Part shown: piece after piece, positions 1 to 11,415 of the stretch
Layout: each line of letters starts with the position of its first letter
How positions within the stretch are numbered: the first letter of the stretch is position 1
From: Dendrobium chrysotoxum
Lineage: Eukaryota; Streptophyta; Magnoliopsida; Asparagales; Orchidaceae
Direction: 5' to 3'
Length of the DNA: 64,000 nt
Assembly (NCBI GenBank): GCA_019925795.1
Contig: CM034305.1
Span: forward strand, 90,308,433 to 90,372,432
Notes under the pieces: generated by a model
What the model saw: the letters and a program-made list of their open reading frames with translations, nothing else
What the model was told of the DNA's origin: nothing
Database searches by the model: none
Position numbers and translations under genes: made by a program

Positions 1-1555
1 AGTCCATATTAAGGTCCAATTAAGCGGCCCTAATTATCTAAGGTTGGGGACTGAATTCTGGAGAGTTTGAGGTATTATGAGTATTTTTCTGATTTAAAAT
101 GGATTTATTATATTTTTTTGAAGTTTCTAAGGCTTAATTAACGGGTGAATTAGGGTTTGCTAATTAAGTGTTTTAAAGAGTCCAGAAAATTCCTAGAAAA
201 TTCTAGAGGGTTTCAGATGTCATTATGTTTAAGTGTTTCAGATTTCAAGTCATTTGGAGCTATACCCTAATTCCTGGAATTTTTCTAAGTTCGCTAGACG
301 ATCCTTGATTGTTGTCCTTAAGATGTCACTACGTTATATAGGAATGAAATGAAGTAACTAACCCTTTAGGCACAACATAGAGGGTAAATGCAGTAAGTAT
401 AAACACACCAAACCATGTCCTTAGATCTAGGAGAGCCTAGGCTAAGTGCTTGTGCAAGCTACACATGTAAGGACTACGAAAACACTAAGTAAAGAAGCAT
501 AATGAAGTGATTAGTGAATGATTGGGACACAATCATTCACTAATCCTTCTCCCACATGAATTGCTCTTCACATACATAACCTAGGTTTAAAATTTCATAA
601 GGGGTGGACCTCCCAAAATTAAAGGATTTAAATAATATGTAATTTTAAAATCATTTTTTTAAATACATAAATATTATAAATAATAACAATATAAATTTAA
701 AAATAAGATAATTTAAAATACTTCAGTTCATAAGTATAGGAGGTCTACCAGCCACCAAGCGGTTTTAAAAATAATTTTTATTTTTAAAATAATCAATTAT
801 ATTAATTAAATAATATTTAAATAACTAAATAACAAAGAAATATAGAAAACATCCAGAAAGGACAGAATCAAATACAGAAAATAATTTTAAATTAAAATTC
901 ATATTTTTCAGAAAAGAACGAGGTATTGTGCGTTAAAATCCGATTTAAAGTGAGGAAGTTATGAATTTTTGAAGTTTAATAGGTTTAAAGGTAATTTTAA
1001 AATAATTTAAAATAATTAATATTTGAAAATAAATAACAATTTTAAAATAAATCAGATATAATAATATCTGGAATTTTAAAGTAAATTTTAAATAATAATA
1101 ATTAAAATATTATAATAATATGAAATAATAAGTATTAATATTATAGTGATATTAATATTAACATAATAATACTATTATTAAATAATAATAATATTATTAA
1201 TTAACAATATTAATATAATAATATTAATGATGATAATAATTAATATTATAATAATAATAATAATCATAATAATAATATTATTAAAATAATAATATTATTA
1301 ATTATAATATTAATATTATAATAATATTAATAATGAAAATAACTAATATAATAATAATAAAATATTATTCATAATAATAATATTATTAATTACAATATTA
1401 ATATTATGATAATATTAATAATGATAATAATTAATATTATAATAATAAAAATATTAGTTATAATAATAATATTATTAAAATAATAATATTATTAATTATA
1501 ATATTAATATTATAATAATATTAATAATGATAATAATAGATTAAAATAGGTTTTA
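1..1555. other. AT-rich non-coding DNA
   Basis: Very AT-rich sequence with no conserved frame. It grades into runs of AAT/ATT-type trinucleotides from about 1050. It may be part of the element that continues to about 3670, but no left boundary is visible. Confidence 0.4.
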
Positions 1556-1850
1556 AATAATAATAATAATAATAATAATAATTAAAATAATTAAAATAAT
1601 TAAAATAATAATAATAATAATAATAATAATAATTAAAATAATAATAATAATAATAATAATAGTAATAATAATAATTATATTAATTAAAATAATTAAAATA
1701 ATTAAAATAATTAAAATAATAATAATAATAATAATAATAATAGTAATAATAATAATAATAATAATTAAAATATTTAAAATAATTAAAATAATAATAATAA
1801 TAATAATATAATAACCTTATTATTTAAATGATTAAAAAAAATTTTATTAT
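1556..1850. repeat. (AAT)n-type trinucleotide microsatellite
   Basis: Long interrupted runs of AATAATAAT mixed with AATTAAAAT units. Similar A-rich or AAT-rich tracts occur just before the GC-rich head of repeat copies B (27545-27605) and C (41580-41750). Confidence 0.8.
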
Positions 1851-1904
1851 TTGAATAATAATAAAAAAAGGTTTTTAAAATAAATAAAAAAAAATAAAAA
1901 AAAA

Positions 1905-3670
1905 GTTGGAGGCGGCGGCGGTGGGCCGGCCACGTGGCAGCCCGGGATAGGCTCCGCGGTCCTCGGGCCAATCATTGGCCGGGCTAATGATTGCCGCAAT
2001 CATGCGGCAATCAAAGCCGCAGGACGCGGCTTCACTTGCCGCGTCAGCAGCCGCGGGGAACCGTCCGATCCTCCGCTGTCGCGGATGGACGGTTCTGATC
2101 AAGCCGGACGGCTCGATCCGACGACAGGGGAGACCGCGGGCTGGATCCAAAGGCTGATCCAGCGAGCCTTGGACCGTTGATCACGAATCCAACGGTCCAG
2201 ACTCGAGCCTTTGCATGCGTTAGGGCGAACCGAGGGCTAAGGGTGATAATCGCTTCGTTTGATCGATCTACTCGATCAAACGAGATGAAATTTAAAACCT
2301 AGGATCCCTGAATGAAGAGCATTCATGTGGTATAGTTTTTGCGGTCTAAAACGCACTTTGTGAGAAGCTATTTAACCCTAAGTGATCTATGCTAGGGTTT
2401 GAGTTTTCACCTTGATTTATGGATGGATTTGGATGTATAAGGGCTTGTTGCACTTGTAGACTATCCACGCTCCTAATTGTAGAAGAAATCGACGCTTAAA
2501 ACGCCCTAGATCGCGAGCTTTAGGCCTTGGACGTCCTTGGTGTTCGGCTCGCCGGAATCTCGTCGCCGGCGGGATTCCAGTGGTGGGTTTGGCTTGGGAA
2601 GAGTGGAAGGGATCTAAGGGAGTTTACTCACAAGATCTCTCGGGTTGGGGGAGCTTGGGGAGAGAGCTAATGCCAAAAAAGTCCTTAAGACAAACCCTAA
2701 ATCCTCTATTTAAAGACTCAAACCTTTGATCAACGGCCTAGATCTATCCTAGGGCTAATTAGGAGGGAAAATAGAAGTCTTGGCCGTGGGTTTAGGTTTT
2801 AGATCACTAGGAAAGGTTTAAAAGGCCTTAATAGGTCTTAAATAGGTCATTTTGACCTATTAAGGGTCTAGGTTGACCAAGTCAAGGGTTGAATTGGTCA
2901 ATCCTAGTCAAATGGGTCCAAGGGAGGAGGGTATGAGCCTTGAAGCCCTTGGTTGGGCTTGGATCTGATTTGGACTTGATTTAGACCCATATGGGTCTAA
3001 TGGGTCAACCTGGGTTGACCTGGTCAACCAGGTTGACCCAGGGCCTAGGTCTGGGCTCAACAGACTCAGTTTGACCCATTGAACACAAGGGAGAGGGTCT
3101 TGGGCCCTGACTTGGTCAATTTGACCAAGTCAACTCCCTTGACCCAGCCTGGGAGAAAACCAAGGTCAACAGTCTTATAATAGGTGGTTTCGCCATCAAA
3201 TGACACCACAGGTAAACAGTAATGACCGAGACCGTCTAAATCGAATTATTTTGCTCCCAAATGGCACTACTTAATCATGGTCATGATCAGAGACCGCATG
3301 TTCCCCAATGGCTTCAAATCCTTGAGATATGAATCAATAGAATATGATCAATAGGGCATAAAGCCCTCTATTAGCTAAGGTGGATTCAAATTTATCCTCT
3401 TAGATAAATATTTACCCTAGGTCTACAAGATATCCTTGGACGAAGTAACCCATAGTTGTCGATAAGGATCCTTCTGTTAAGTTGGGCCCTCTAACTAAGT
3501 AGACCAGGGACTAGGATGATCTAGGATAATGGAACCATGGGATTTTGATCGGGTTCATCATCATTCCCCCACCATCCGCTTTAAAGTGCAGGGTGGTAAA
3601 ATTTTTAATTTTAAATATTAAATTTTTAAATACCAAATCATGCTGCTACTATACACCAGATACTATTGTA
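1905..3670 (-). repeat. Non-coding repeat copy A: GC-rich head, TTGAC-rich middle, conserved tail
   Basis: The head (1905-2210) is strongly GC-rich against the AT-rich flank and includes AATCCAACGGTCCAGA-like blocks that are common in plant LTRs. The tail (about 3178-3670) is clearly homologous to tails in copies B (31.8-32.27 kb) and C (45.83-46.37 kb). It shares GGTTTCGCCRYCAAATGACA, a TGTTCCCCAATGGCTT-like block and a CACCATCCGCTTTAA-like block. On the - strand a TTTAAATAG motif (about 2718-2726) lies downstream of many TTGAC cores, which would fit a - strand LTR with promoter, but that reading is inference. Short reading frames here are not conserved. Confidence 0.6.
2850..3165. promoter_or_regulatory. 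Cluster of about 15 TTGAC/GTCAA cores
   Basis: By eye there are fifteen TTGAC or GTCAA pentamers in about 315 bp, most extended to TTGACC/GGTCAA. Four of them form an alternating inverted run at 3003-3040. TTGAC is the core of the W-box bound by plant WRKY factors. Whether it acts as one here is inference; the motif may simply be amplified inside the repeat. Confidence 0.4.
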
Positions 3671-3959
3671 TATGAGTTATATAGTAAAAGTATGATAAAT
3701 TAGGAATTAATTTATTTTTATCAATTTAGAAGAGATTAAATTTGTCAAACTCAAGATTATTAAAAACCAAAATAAGATTCGGGTTACTTATAATGATTAG
3801 AAGACTTTTCCTAACTGAAGCAAAGGACAAAAATGACCAAAATAAGCTTTCGCTCTCTTCCTTCTCTCTTCTTCCTCTCCCTTTCCCTTTCTTCTTCCAT
3901 GACAAGGCAAGAGCAAATGAGGGAGGTGGTGGCATTAGGATACTTTAGTGCGTAGTATT

Positions 3960-4203
3960 TAGAATGAAAAATATATAAAAACATCGTTAGTGACTTAGCA
4001 CTATAGTGCTCTGACTTAGCGTTGTATGTTGAGTTCAGAATTACTGTAAAATAGAGCCTCTAATGCCGCAACAGTTATTTTTGGCGCCATTGTGCCCTCA
4101 AGCCTAGCACCCTAGTGCTACCAAGCACAACGCTAAAGCATTCCAGTTCAAATCAAAATTTAAAATTTTATTTTAAAATACTTTTCATATTTTGGGTTGT
4201 TAC
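3960..4203 (+). repeat. LTR-type fragment ending GTTGTTACA
   Basis: This stretch has GCGCC/TGCTA-rich patches like those in the gypsy LTRs at 5.3 and 11.3 kb, and it ends TTTGGGTTGTTACA immediately before recognisable gag sequence. It looks like a truncated LTR end. No matching partner or target duplication is visible. The 3671-3959 stretch before it is unassigned, with a CT-rich run at 3850-3900. Confidence 0.3.
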
Positions 4204-5095
4204 ATAAAGCCTCCAAGATTCGAGGGCGATGTGGAGCCTAAAATAGTAGAGGATTAGTTGAGGAGACTAGAAAAGATATTGGATGGCATGTAGCACCCTC
4301 CTGAGAAGAAGGTACCATTATCATCTTTTCTATTGAATGGAGAGGCTGAGCACTGGTGGATGGGCCAACAGGAGAAAAAGTTTCAAGGGAGATTAAACTC
4401 CTTGATTAACTAGGAAGAGTTTTCAAATATATTTTAAGTTTGGTTTGTACCACCTTCTATATGATAGCAGATGCAGGAGACTTTTTTTAGGTGGATTCAG
4501 GAGAACAAGATTATGATGTAGTATGAGGTAGAGTTTACTGCTTTAGCCAGGTATACTCCACAACTGATTAACACTTTGGAGGAGAAGTGTTATAGGTTTC
4601 TAAGAGGATTCCAGGATAGTTTGAGGTGGCTACTCATCTCATTTCATATTTTTGATTTTCTTAAGCTTGTGGAGATTGCTCGTTTGATTGAGAATGTCTT
4701 AATAGTTACTCAGTAGTAATGAACTGCTAGTAGGAAATGATTTGGAGGTGAGACTTTTTGTGATAATTTTTCTTGGAAGAACATATTTGGATCTATAGAG
4801 TCCAAAACAGCCAAACAATCTATTTCTGTGGCAGCTCCTAATAGGGTAGTGTTATTGGTTATGAAAATTTTATTAGTGGGGCACCCATGTGCCAGAGTTG
4901 TGGCAAATATTATTTTGGTCAGTGCTACCGAATGATAGGGTAGTGTTTCTAGAATGAGTAGGCTTGACACATAATAGCAAAGTGTCCATAGATAGCAATT
5001 GACCGATGATCTAAGACCAGATTTGAGAGTTCTGTTAGATTGGTAGGGAGACCAAGGATAGTTTGATCCCATATATTTTCTATTGGGTCATCTGG
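4204..5095 (+). pseudogene. Ty3/gypsy gag remnant with zinc knuckle
   Basis: Reading along the + strand gives a typical plant chromovirus-like gag: PPRFEGDVEP, LNGEAEHWWMG, then an EEFSNIF-like region with further gag helices to about 4715. A CCHC knuckle start (CQSCGKYYFGQC) is near 4890. Stops interrupt it many times, several at positions where TGG or CAG would be expected (for example TAG at about 4252 and 4291), which fits C-to-T decay. It is the 5' part of the element that resumes at about 7276 after an inserted LTR. Confidence 0.75.
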
Positions 5096-5099
5096 TGGA

Positions 5100-7275
5100 G
5101 GCTATAAAAACTAAAAAATATAAAAAGTAAATCTCTGAAATTTGAGAAGGTTAAGATTTGAAATTTTATGTTTTGAACCAATTTGCATGTGTTTGGAAAA
5201 GTTTTAATGCTTGAAAAAGATTACATGTGTTCTAGAATGAGTCCCGAGGGTTTGGACTGAATTTTGGCAAAATCTAAAAAAAGTTACTATTTGAGCACCC
5301 TAAAGTTGGGTGTCCGAGCGCCTTGGTGCTACTATAGTATGAGGCATCAAATAGTGATATTGCAACGCTCTAAACTCTGAAATTTAGATTTTCGAACTAG
5401 TGCCACAATGCTAGGCCACTAACAAAACTTCAAATATATTTTTAAACCACTATTCCTTTCATTTTAAGTACTGCATGCAGTCGCATAGAGAGAAATAAAT
5501 GAATTTAGAGGCTTCTAAAGAGAGAAACTCCATTTTGAACCGCTCAGGTCATTTTTAGTCGTTGGTCCAGTTGAAAAAGTTATCCGAATCGAGGTAGGTC
5601 ACATTATACTTATCACACTTTTCAAAAATATGAAGTTTTTTTAAATTTCTCGATTAAATTTCTATTTTTGTTACCAAAAAATGAGGACAACTTTGCACTG
5701 ATAAAACTTTCACCACGTAACTTTTTATATATTATAGAGTCTGAGATTATGAATGTTTTAAATGATTTTTGGAAAGTTTTTACTAGGTATTTTGAAATTT
5801 ATGCGCTTTTTATTGAATAAAAAATAATCTAGACTATGAAAAATAGTGTTTTAGTATGATCAAAGTTTTAAAATAATATTTTATATAAGTTTTGATAATT
5901 TGGTTATATTTTAAAATGGTAATTTTTTGCTCAGTATATATTTTATTTGAGCATAATGTTATTACAAGCATTGAGAATGAATGCTAGTATGTGAATAGGT
6001 GATAGCCGATCACTTTTGCTGTTATTATAATATTGTGATACTAATATATGTGAAGAGAAATAAGAGCTAATTTCACTAATGTTAGATGGAGACTGACTAA
6101 CATATACAGGATGGTGGGTCGATGAACTTTTTCTTTAAATATTATGATTTGGTGTTATCCTCTACTGATTTACAGAGTCACTAATTAGGAATTATAAGGA
6201 GTTATTACTATGTTGGCAGGCAAAATTGTGACGACTTTATTTACTGAGCCAATAATTACTGACTACTGATATGGATACTGGAAAAATACTGCTTAAAATA
6301 TGACTTCTTACTTATTTAGTGTGACTATTGAAATATATGTTATAGATTTATTATTACTATACAACTTTACTATTTTTGTTCACTAATTTACTATCAATGT
6401 ATGAGTTATTATTATAGTATTAATTTATTGTTATTGCCACTAATTTCACTAACAATAATATTGTCACCGATATTATTACTGAGGCTATCATTAATTCACT
6501 GTTATTGCTATTATTATTTAATACACTATATTGTTTAGTGATATGATATACTGAATATACTAAGCATGTGATTAATATACTAAATAAATATTGATATAGA
6601 ATGGATGGATATGGTATATACTCTTACATAAAGTTTTATTATATTGATGTGATTCTAATAGTTTTATCAAGGTTTTGGTTCTACTGATTCATATGATTTA
6701 CTTACTATTTACTACTATAACGACTGCTTTATTGATTTACACTCATACTGATTTATTGGTTTTTGCACTATATTATTTTACTGGCTTTGGCACCATACGA
6801 TTCTACTATTTCATAGACTTTACTGCTATTGAGTGAGCTTTACTATTTTTGCACTAATTCTTGATTATATGATGGTTATTGTTATGAATTTACTGATGAC
6901 ATGCATATTACTTTTTTACCATGCTTTAAATTCAATGATAAAATTTTAGTGATTTATTGGGCTGCTTATCTCATTATATATAGTTAAATGATTTCAAGTT
7001 AGAGAAGAGATTTAGGAGTGTGAGGTTGATCATAATCTCTTAGGTTTACTTCCTTTTTATTTTAATTATTCTTTTATACTCAGTAAAGAAAGGATATATT
7101 ATGATTGTATTATTCTAGAGTATTATATATGATTTTTTGGTTCAATGAATATAGATGCATATGAATATTTTGATCAATAAAATTAATTTTCACTGATATA
7201 AAAATTAATAGCTCTAATTTTTATTTAATAAAAGATAAAAGAAAGAATTCTTCCAAATTAGATTTTGGGGTGTGA
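5100..7275 (+). mobile_element. Solo LTR inserted in the gypsy element
   Basis: The gag-to-protease region of the gypsy element is interrupted here by about 2.2 kb of non-coding sequence. This is homologous along its length to the 3' LTR pieces at 11071-11415 and 14840-16276; examples are the GAGTCCCGAGGGTTT block near 5240 versus 11220, and CGAATCGAGGTAGGT at 5587 versus 15001. It ends TTTTGGGGTGTGATA, like the LTR end at 17324 (GGCGTGACA). There are no internal domains, so a solo LTR is the simplest reading. The left end is placed only to within a few tens of bases, and no clean target duplication is seen. Confidence 0.6.
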
Positions 7276-7711
7276 TAGAGATAGTGGTTCTTCTTTTATG
7301 GTACGCTCAATAGCAGGTAGACCGTCTACAGGTTAGAGAGACTTTGGTAGTTCTATTGTGCCAGCTCTAATTCAGACCCAAATATATAGTTTGACTTTGT
7401 ATGAGGCTCAAGATGCTCCAGATGTTATGATAAGTGCATCTTATATTTTTGATCAGCTATGTCATATTTTATTTGATTCTAAAGCCAACCATTCATTTAT
7501 TTTCTAACGCTATTTTTAATCACCACACTTACCTTTAGTTTCACTACATTTTTCCTCTTCTTTTACTTTGCCGACTAGAAAGGGTATGATAGCCAATAGG
7601 GTTTATTTTTATAATATTAAAATATTTGATAAAAAGTGAGGTCTAGTTTAATTTTGTTGTTTATTTTTTAGTTCAACATCATTTTAGGTATGGACTGGTT
7701 GAGCCTGTATG
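7276..7711 (+). pseudogene. Ty3/gypsy aspartic protease remnant
   Basis: The + strand reading includes LFDSKANHSFIF at about 7466-7503, where functional retropepsins have DSGATHSFI, then NIILGMDWL (a FDVILGMDWL-type motif) at about 7676-7703. Stops and indels make it non-functional, and the Gly after the catalytic Asp-Ser is replaced by Lys. It continues after the MITE at 7720-7943. Confidence 0.7.
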
Positions 7712-7719
7712 AAGCTCAT

Positions 7720-7943
7720 CAGGGGCGGATCCTGCTTGTTTTTTCAGGGTGGGCAAAAAAAAATTTTGTAGGGGATGGACAAAGACGCTTAAGATTGATA
7801 AAATTAGGATAAAAATAATTTTTGAGGGGGGCAAAATACCCAAAATATCCAAAATATTCTAAAATATCCCCTCCAAATATTAATTTTTTTTTTTTTGAGG
7901 GTGGGCATTTGCCCACCCTTGGTACAATGGGGATCCGCCCATG
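7720..7943. mobile_element. 224-bp hAT-type MITE nested in the protease region
   Basis: The ends are CAGGGGCGGATCC and GGATCCGCCCATG, inverted repeats matching at 12 of 13 positions. They are flanked by the 8-bp direct repeat AAGCTCAT (7712-7719 and 7944-7951). Removing the element and one repeat restores the gypsy reading SLYEAH-IDYLKK, confirming the insertion. An 11-bp reading of the duplication (ATGAAGCTCAT) is also possible and would suggest a Mutator-type element. It has no coding capacity. Confidence 0.8.
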
Positions 7944-9450
7944 AAGCTCATATTGATTATTTGAAAAAGTGAGTCACCTTATTTTTGGATTGTGAGAGTT
8001 ATTTATTCTAGGGAGTTAGAGGTATTTTATCATATCTGATCTCTACTGTAAAAGTGGATAAAGTATGGAAGAAGGGTTATATGGTATTTTTGGCATCAAT
8101 ACATGACAGTAGATTAGAGTTTGTATCTAATTCTAATGTCCTAATAGTAAGAGAGTTTCTAAATATTTTTCCTGAGAAGTTAGTCAGCTTATCTACGGAT
8201 AGAGATTTTGAGTTCTGTATTTATGTATCTTTGAGTATGATCCCTATATATAAGGCTCTATATAGGATGTCACCTAAAGAGCTTTAGGAGTTGAATGTGA
8301 AGCTTCAACAATTGGTTGATAAGGGATTCATCCATCCTAGTGTATCTCTTTGAGGAACACCTATTTTTTATGAAAAAGGATGGTACAATGCATATGTATA
8401 TTGATTACAGGGAGTTGAACAAAATCACTATCAGGAATAAGTATCATCAGCTAATGATCGATAATTTATTTGATCAGCTTACTAGACCTTACGTATTTTT
8501 TAAGATTGATATAAGATCTGAGTATTATCGGGTGAAGGTGAGAGAGACTAATGTTATGATGGCTGCTTTCAATATTAAATACTTGTACTATGAGTTCTTA
8601 TTCATGCCTTTTGGGGTGACTAACACATTAGTAATTTTCATGAATTTGATAAATATGGTATTCCGATATTATTTGGATCAGTTTGTGATTATCTTTATAG
8701 ATAATATTTTGGTTTATTCTACTTTTAAGGATGATCATGCTATACATTTAAGGATTATTCTAGAGACTCTAAGGTGGTATGAGTTGTATGCAAAAAAAAT
8801 TAAGTATGAGTTGAAGAGTATTTCTTTTTTATGACATATAGTGAGTAGTGTAGGTATTTCTGTAGATCCCCAGTAAGTTTAAACTACTGTTAATTAGTCA
8901 AGGCCTACTACAATATTTAAGGTGCACAGCATTTTAGGCATGACTAGGTATTACAAAAAATTTATGAAGAACTTTTCTCAAATTTTTGCACCTCTAATAA
9001 CTAAATTAGAAGTCAGTAACTTTTATCTGGACATCTGAGTGTGAGGCCAGCTTCCATAAGTTGAAAGATTATTTAACTTTTGCTTCGATTCTGACTCTTC
9101 TATCTAGTATAACAGAATTTTAAATACTCAGTGATGCTTCACTAAAAGGACTAGGATGTGTTTTAATGTAGCATGGGAAAGTTATAGCATATGCTTCCAG
9201 GCAATTGAAGCTATATTAAAGAAATTATTTGATACATGATTTAGAGCTTGTTGCTATCGTCTTTACTTTGAAGATCTAGAGATGCTATCCATATGGTGTC
9301 AGATATGAGATTTTTACTGGTCATCAGAGTTTGAAGTATACATTCACTTAGAAAAATCTAAATTTGAGCAGAAAAAATAGCTTGAGCTGATCAAAGAATA
9401 TGATTTGACTATTTAATATTAGTCTGGCAAGGCTAATATTGTTGTAGATG
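7944..9450 (+). pseudogene. Ty3/gypsy reverse transcriptase and RNase H remnant
   Basis: The RT core is recognisable: an EFLNIFPEKL leader at about 8150; YRMSPKEL before a stop at 8285; then DYRELNKIT, FKIDIRSEYYRVKV, FLFMPFGVTNT and FIDNILVYS at about 8310-8834. The polymerase box normally reads F(I/V)DD; here it is FIDN, so the second catalytic Asp is lost. RNase H follows with LSDASLKGLGCVLM at about 9126-9168 and VIAYASRQLK at about 9180-9210. Stops and frameshifts are frequent. The domain order gag-PR-RT-RH-IN places it in Ty3/gypsy, and the C-terminal region resembles the Del/Tekay type of chromovirus. Confidence 0.85.
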
Positions 9451-9759
9451 CTCTAAAAAGAAAATCTTTTAAATTATCATGTATTCAACTTACTTTTGAT
9501 GACTCTTTGATACATGATATGAAGAAGCTCTAATTAGAGGTGCTTTTTTTTATTGATCATGATTCTAGTCTCTAGTATAGATGATTATTCAACCTTCTTT
9601 ATATGAAAGAATTTAGGAAGCCTAGAAGCTAGATGAAAAATATCTGAAGTTGATTGGTCAAATCTAATCAGATAAAAAATCTAAATTGTGAGTATCTGAT
9701 TTTGATATTATCTTTTATAAGAATAGTTGTGGGTTCCAAGTTTTGGAGATTTGAGATTA

Positions 9760-11060
9760 GTTATTCTACACAAAGCACATTATTTAGGTTACAATATTCA
9801 CCTAGAAAGCGATAAAATGTAAAGTGATTTGAAGGATACATTTTGGTGGCTTGGATTGAAAAAGGATGTAATAAATTTTGTATCTAAATGTGAAGCATGT
9901 CATTTAGTGAAGCGGGACATCAATGACTGAGAGGTTTTCTACAGCCGTTATATATTCTAGAGTGAAAATAAGAAGAGTTGATTATGAACTTTGCTATGGG
10001 TTTTCCTAGATTGAGACAGGGGCATGATGCCATCTGGGTAGTGATAAACCATTTAATGAAGTCTGTTTATTTTTTTTAATCTGGTAGTCTGATTCAGTGG
10101 ATAAGTTGGCACAAGCATATATGCTTGAGATTATCCTACTACATGGGATACCTAAGGTGATTGTAGTTTCTAACAAAGATGGTGTGTTTACTTTTAGACT
10201 ATGGAAGAGTATTTAGTAAGGTTTGAGCATGAAATTGCATTTCAATATGACATTTTATCCACAGTCTGATGGATAATCTAAGAGGATTATTCAAATATTG
10301 GAGGATCTTTTGAGATTGTGTGTTCTAGATTATGGTGGCTATTAAGAAGATCACATTCCTCTGATCAAATTTACTTACAATAATAGTTTTCAGTCAAGTA
10401 TATATATAACCCTTATGAAGCTCTGTATGATAGAAAATGACGAACACCATTGTCTTGGATAGAGGTGGGTGAAAGGAATTTGATTGGGCCAGCCTTAGTT
10501 GATGACACTACTAAACAATCCATTTGATTAGAGATAAATTGAGTCGGTACAAGATAGATAGAAATAATACTTTTATTCTAAGCATCGGGCTATATAGTTT
10601 TAAGTGGGGGATTTTGTATATGTGAAGATCATGCTAATGAAAGACATCAATAAATTTAGCAAAGAATAAAAATTGAGTCCAAAGTATGTTAGACTATTTA
10701 TAGTCATTGAAAGATTTGTGATGTCTGCATACAAGTTACAATTTTCATATCATATGTCTGAAATTCATAATGTATTTTATGTGTCATTTCTAAGGAAGTG
10801 GGTATCAAATTCTAGAAATTATATATCTGCTAAAGAAGTTGAGGTACATCTGAGCATGAACTATCGAGAAGAACCAGAGAGGATTTTGGCTCATGATATT
10901 AAAGATTAATGAACAAGTATATTCTAATGATCAAAGTTCAGTGGAAGAACATAACTGAAAGAGATACTACTTAGGAGAAGGAGTTTGAGATAAGATAGAA
11001 AAATCCTAATCTATTCTAATGCTTTAAGTTTTGAAATATCAAGGATGATATTTTTCTGAG
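9760..11060 (+). pseudogene. Ty3/gypsy integrase and C-terminal region remnant
   Basis: The + strand reading gives the HHCC-type zinc segment (KHIHLES-like, then FWWLGLKKDVINFVSKCEACH at about 9841-9903) and scattered pieces of the catalytic core to about 10480. The C-terminal domain follows at 10673-10909 with LSPKYV, AYKLQF, IHNVFYVSFLRKWV and PERILAHDIK. Downstream, LWRNH- and ATWE-like pieces run to the polypurine tract at about 11058. Numerous stops make it non-functional. Confidence 0.8.
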
Positions 11061-11070
11061 GAGGGGAGAG
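11058..11070 (+). other. Polypurine tract of the gypsy element
   Basis: The sequence GAGGAGGGGAGAG is followed by TTATAACAGTTC, which resembles a decayed TGTAACAGCC LTR start. Its place just after the integrase end fits a plus-strand primer site. Confidence 0.7.
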
Positions 11071-11415
11071 TTATAACAGTTCAAGATTCAGTATTTAGTT
11101 CAATCTATTCTGACTTGATCTAAAAAGGTAAATTTATTAAATTTCACCATTCAAACCCTTCTGCATGTGGTTGGAAATATTTTATGTGTATATGAGAGTC
11201 TGCATGTGTTTTAAAGCGGGTCTCGAGGGTTTATTTGCATGTTTGAAAATTTTGAATTTTTTTCTTAGGGCACTGCGGCTCTAGGTTGGTGGCACTTTGG
11301 TGCTAATACACCAGGTTTTTGGTAAAATAATTCAGCGTGGCGGTGTTGTGGGCTCTTTAAAGGAGCATTATGGCGAGTAACGCATTGCGCCGATGTTGAC
11401 CTCATTTTTGTATGA
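11071..11415 (+). repeat. 3' LTR of the gypsy element, first part
   Basis: It starts directly after the polypurine tract. It is homologous to the start of the solo LTR at about 5100-5400, sharing CATGTG..GAGTCTCGAGGGTTT-type and GGCACTTTGGTGCTA-type blocks. It breaks off near 11415 into unrelated sequence and resumes near 14840. Confidence 0.6.

Noticed and set aside
4710..5072. 120-codon frame on the - strand
   Set aside because: It lies opposite the gypsy zinc-knuckle region and shows no family similarity.
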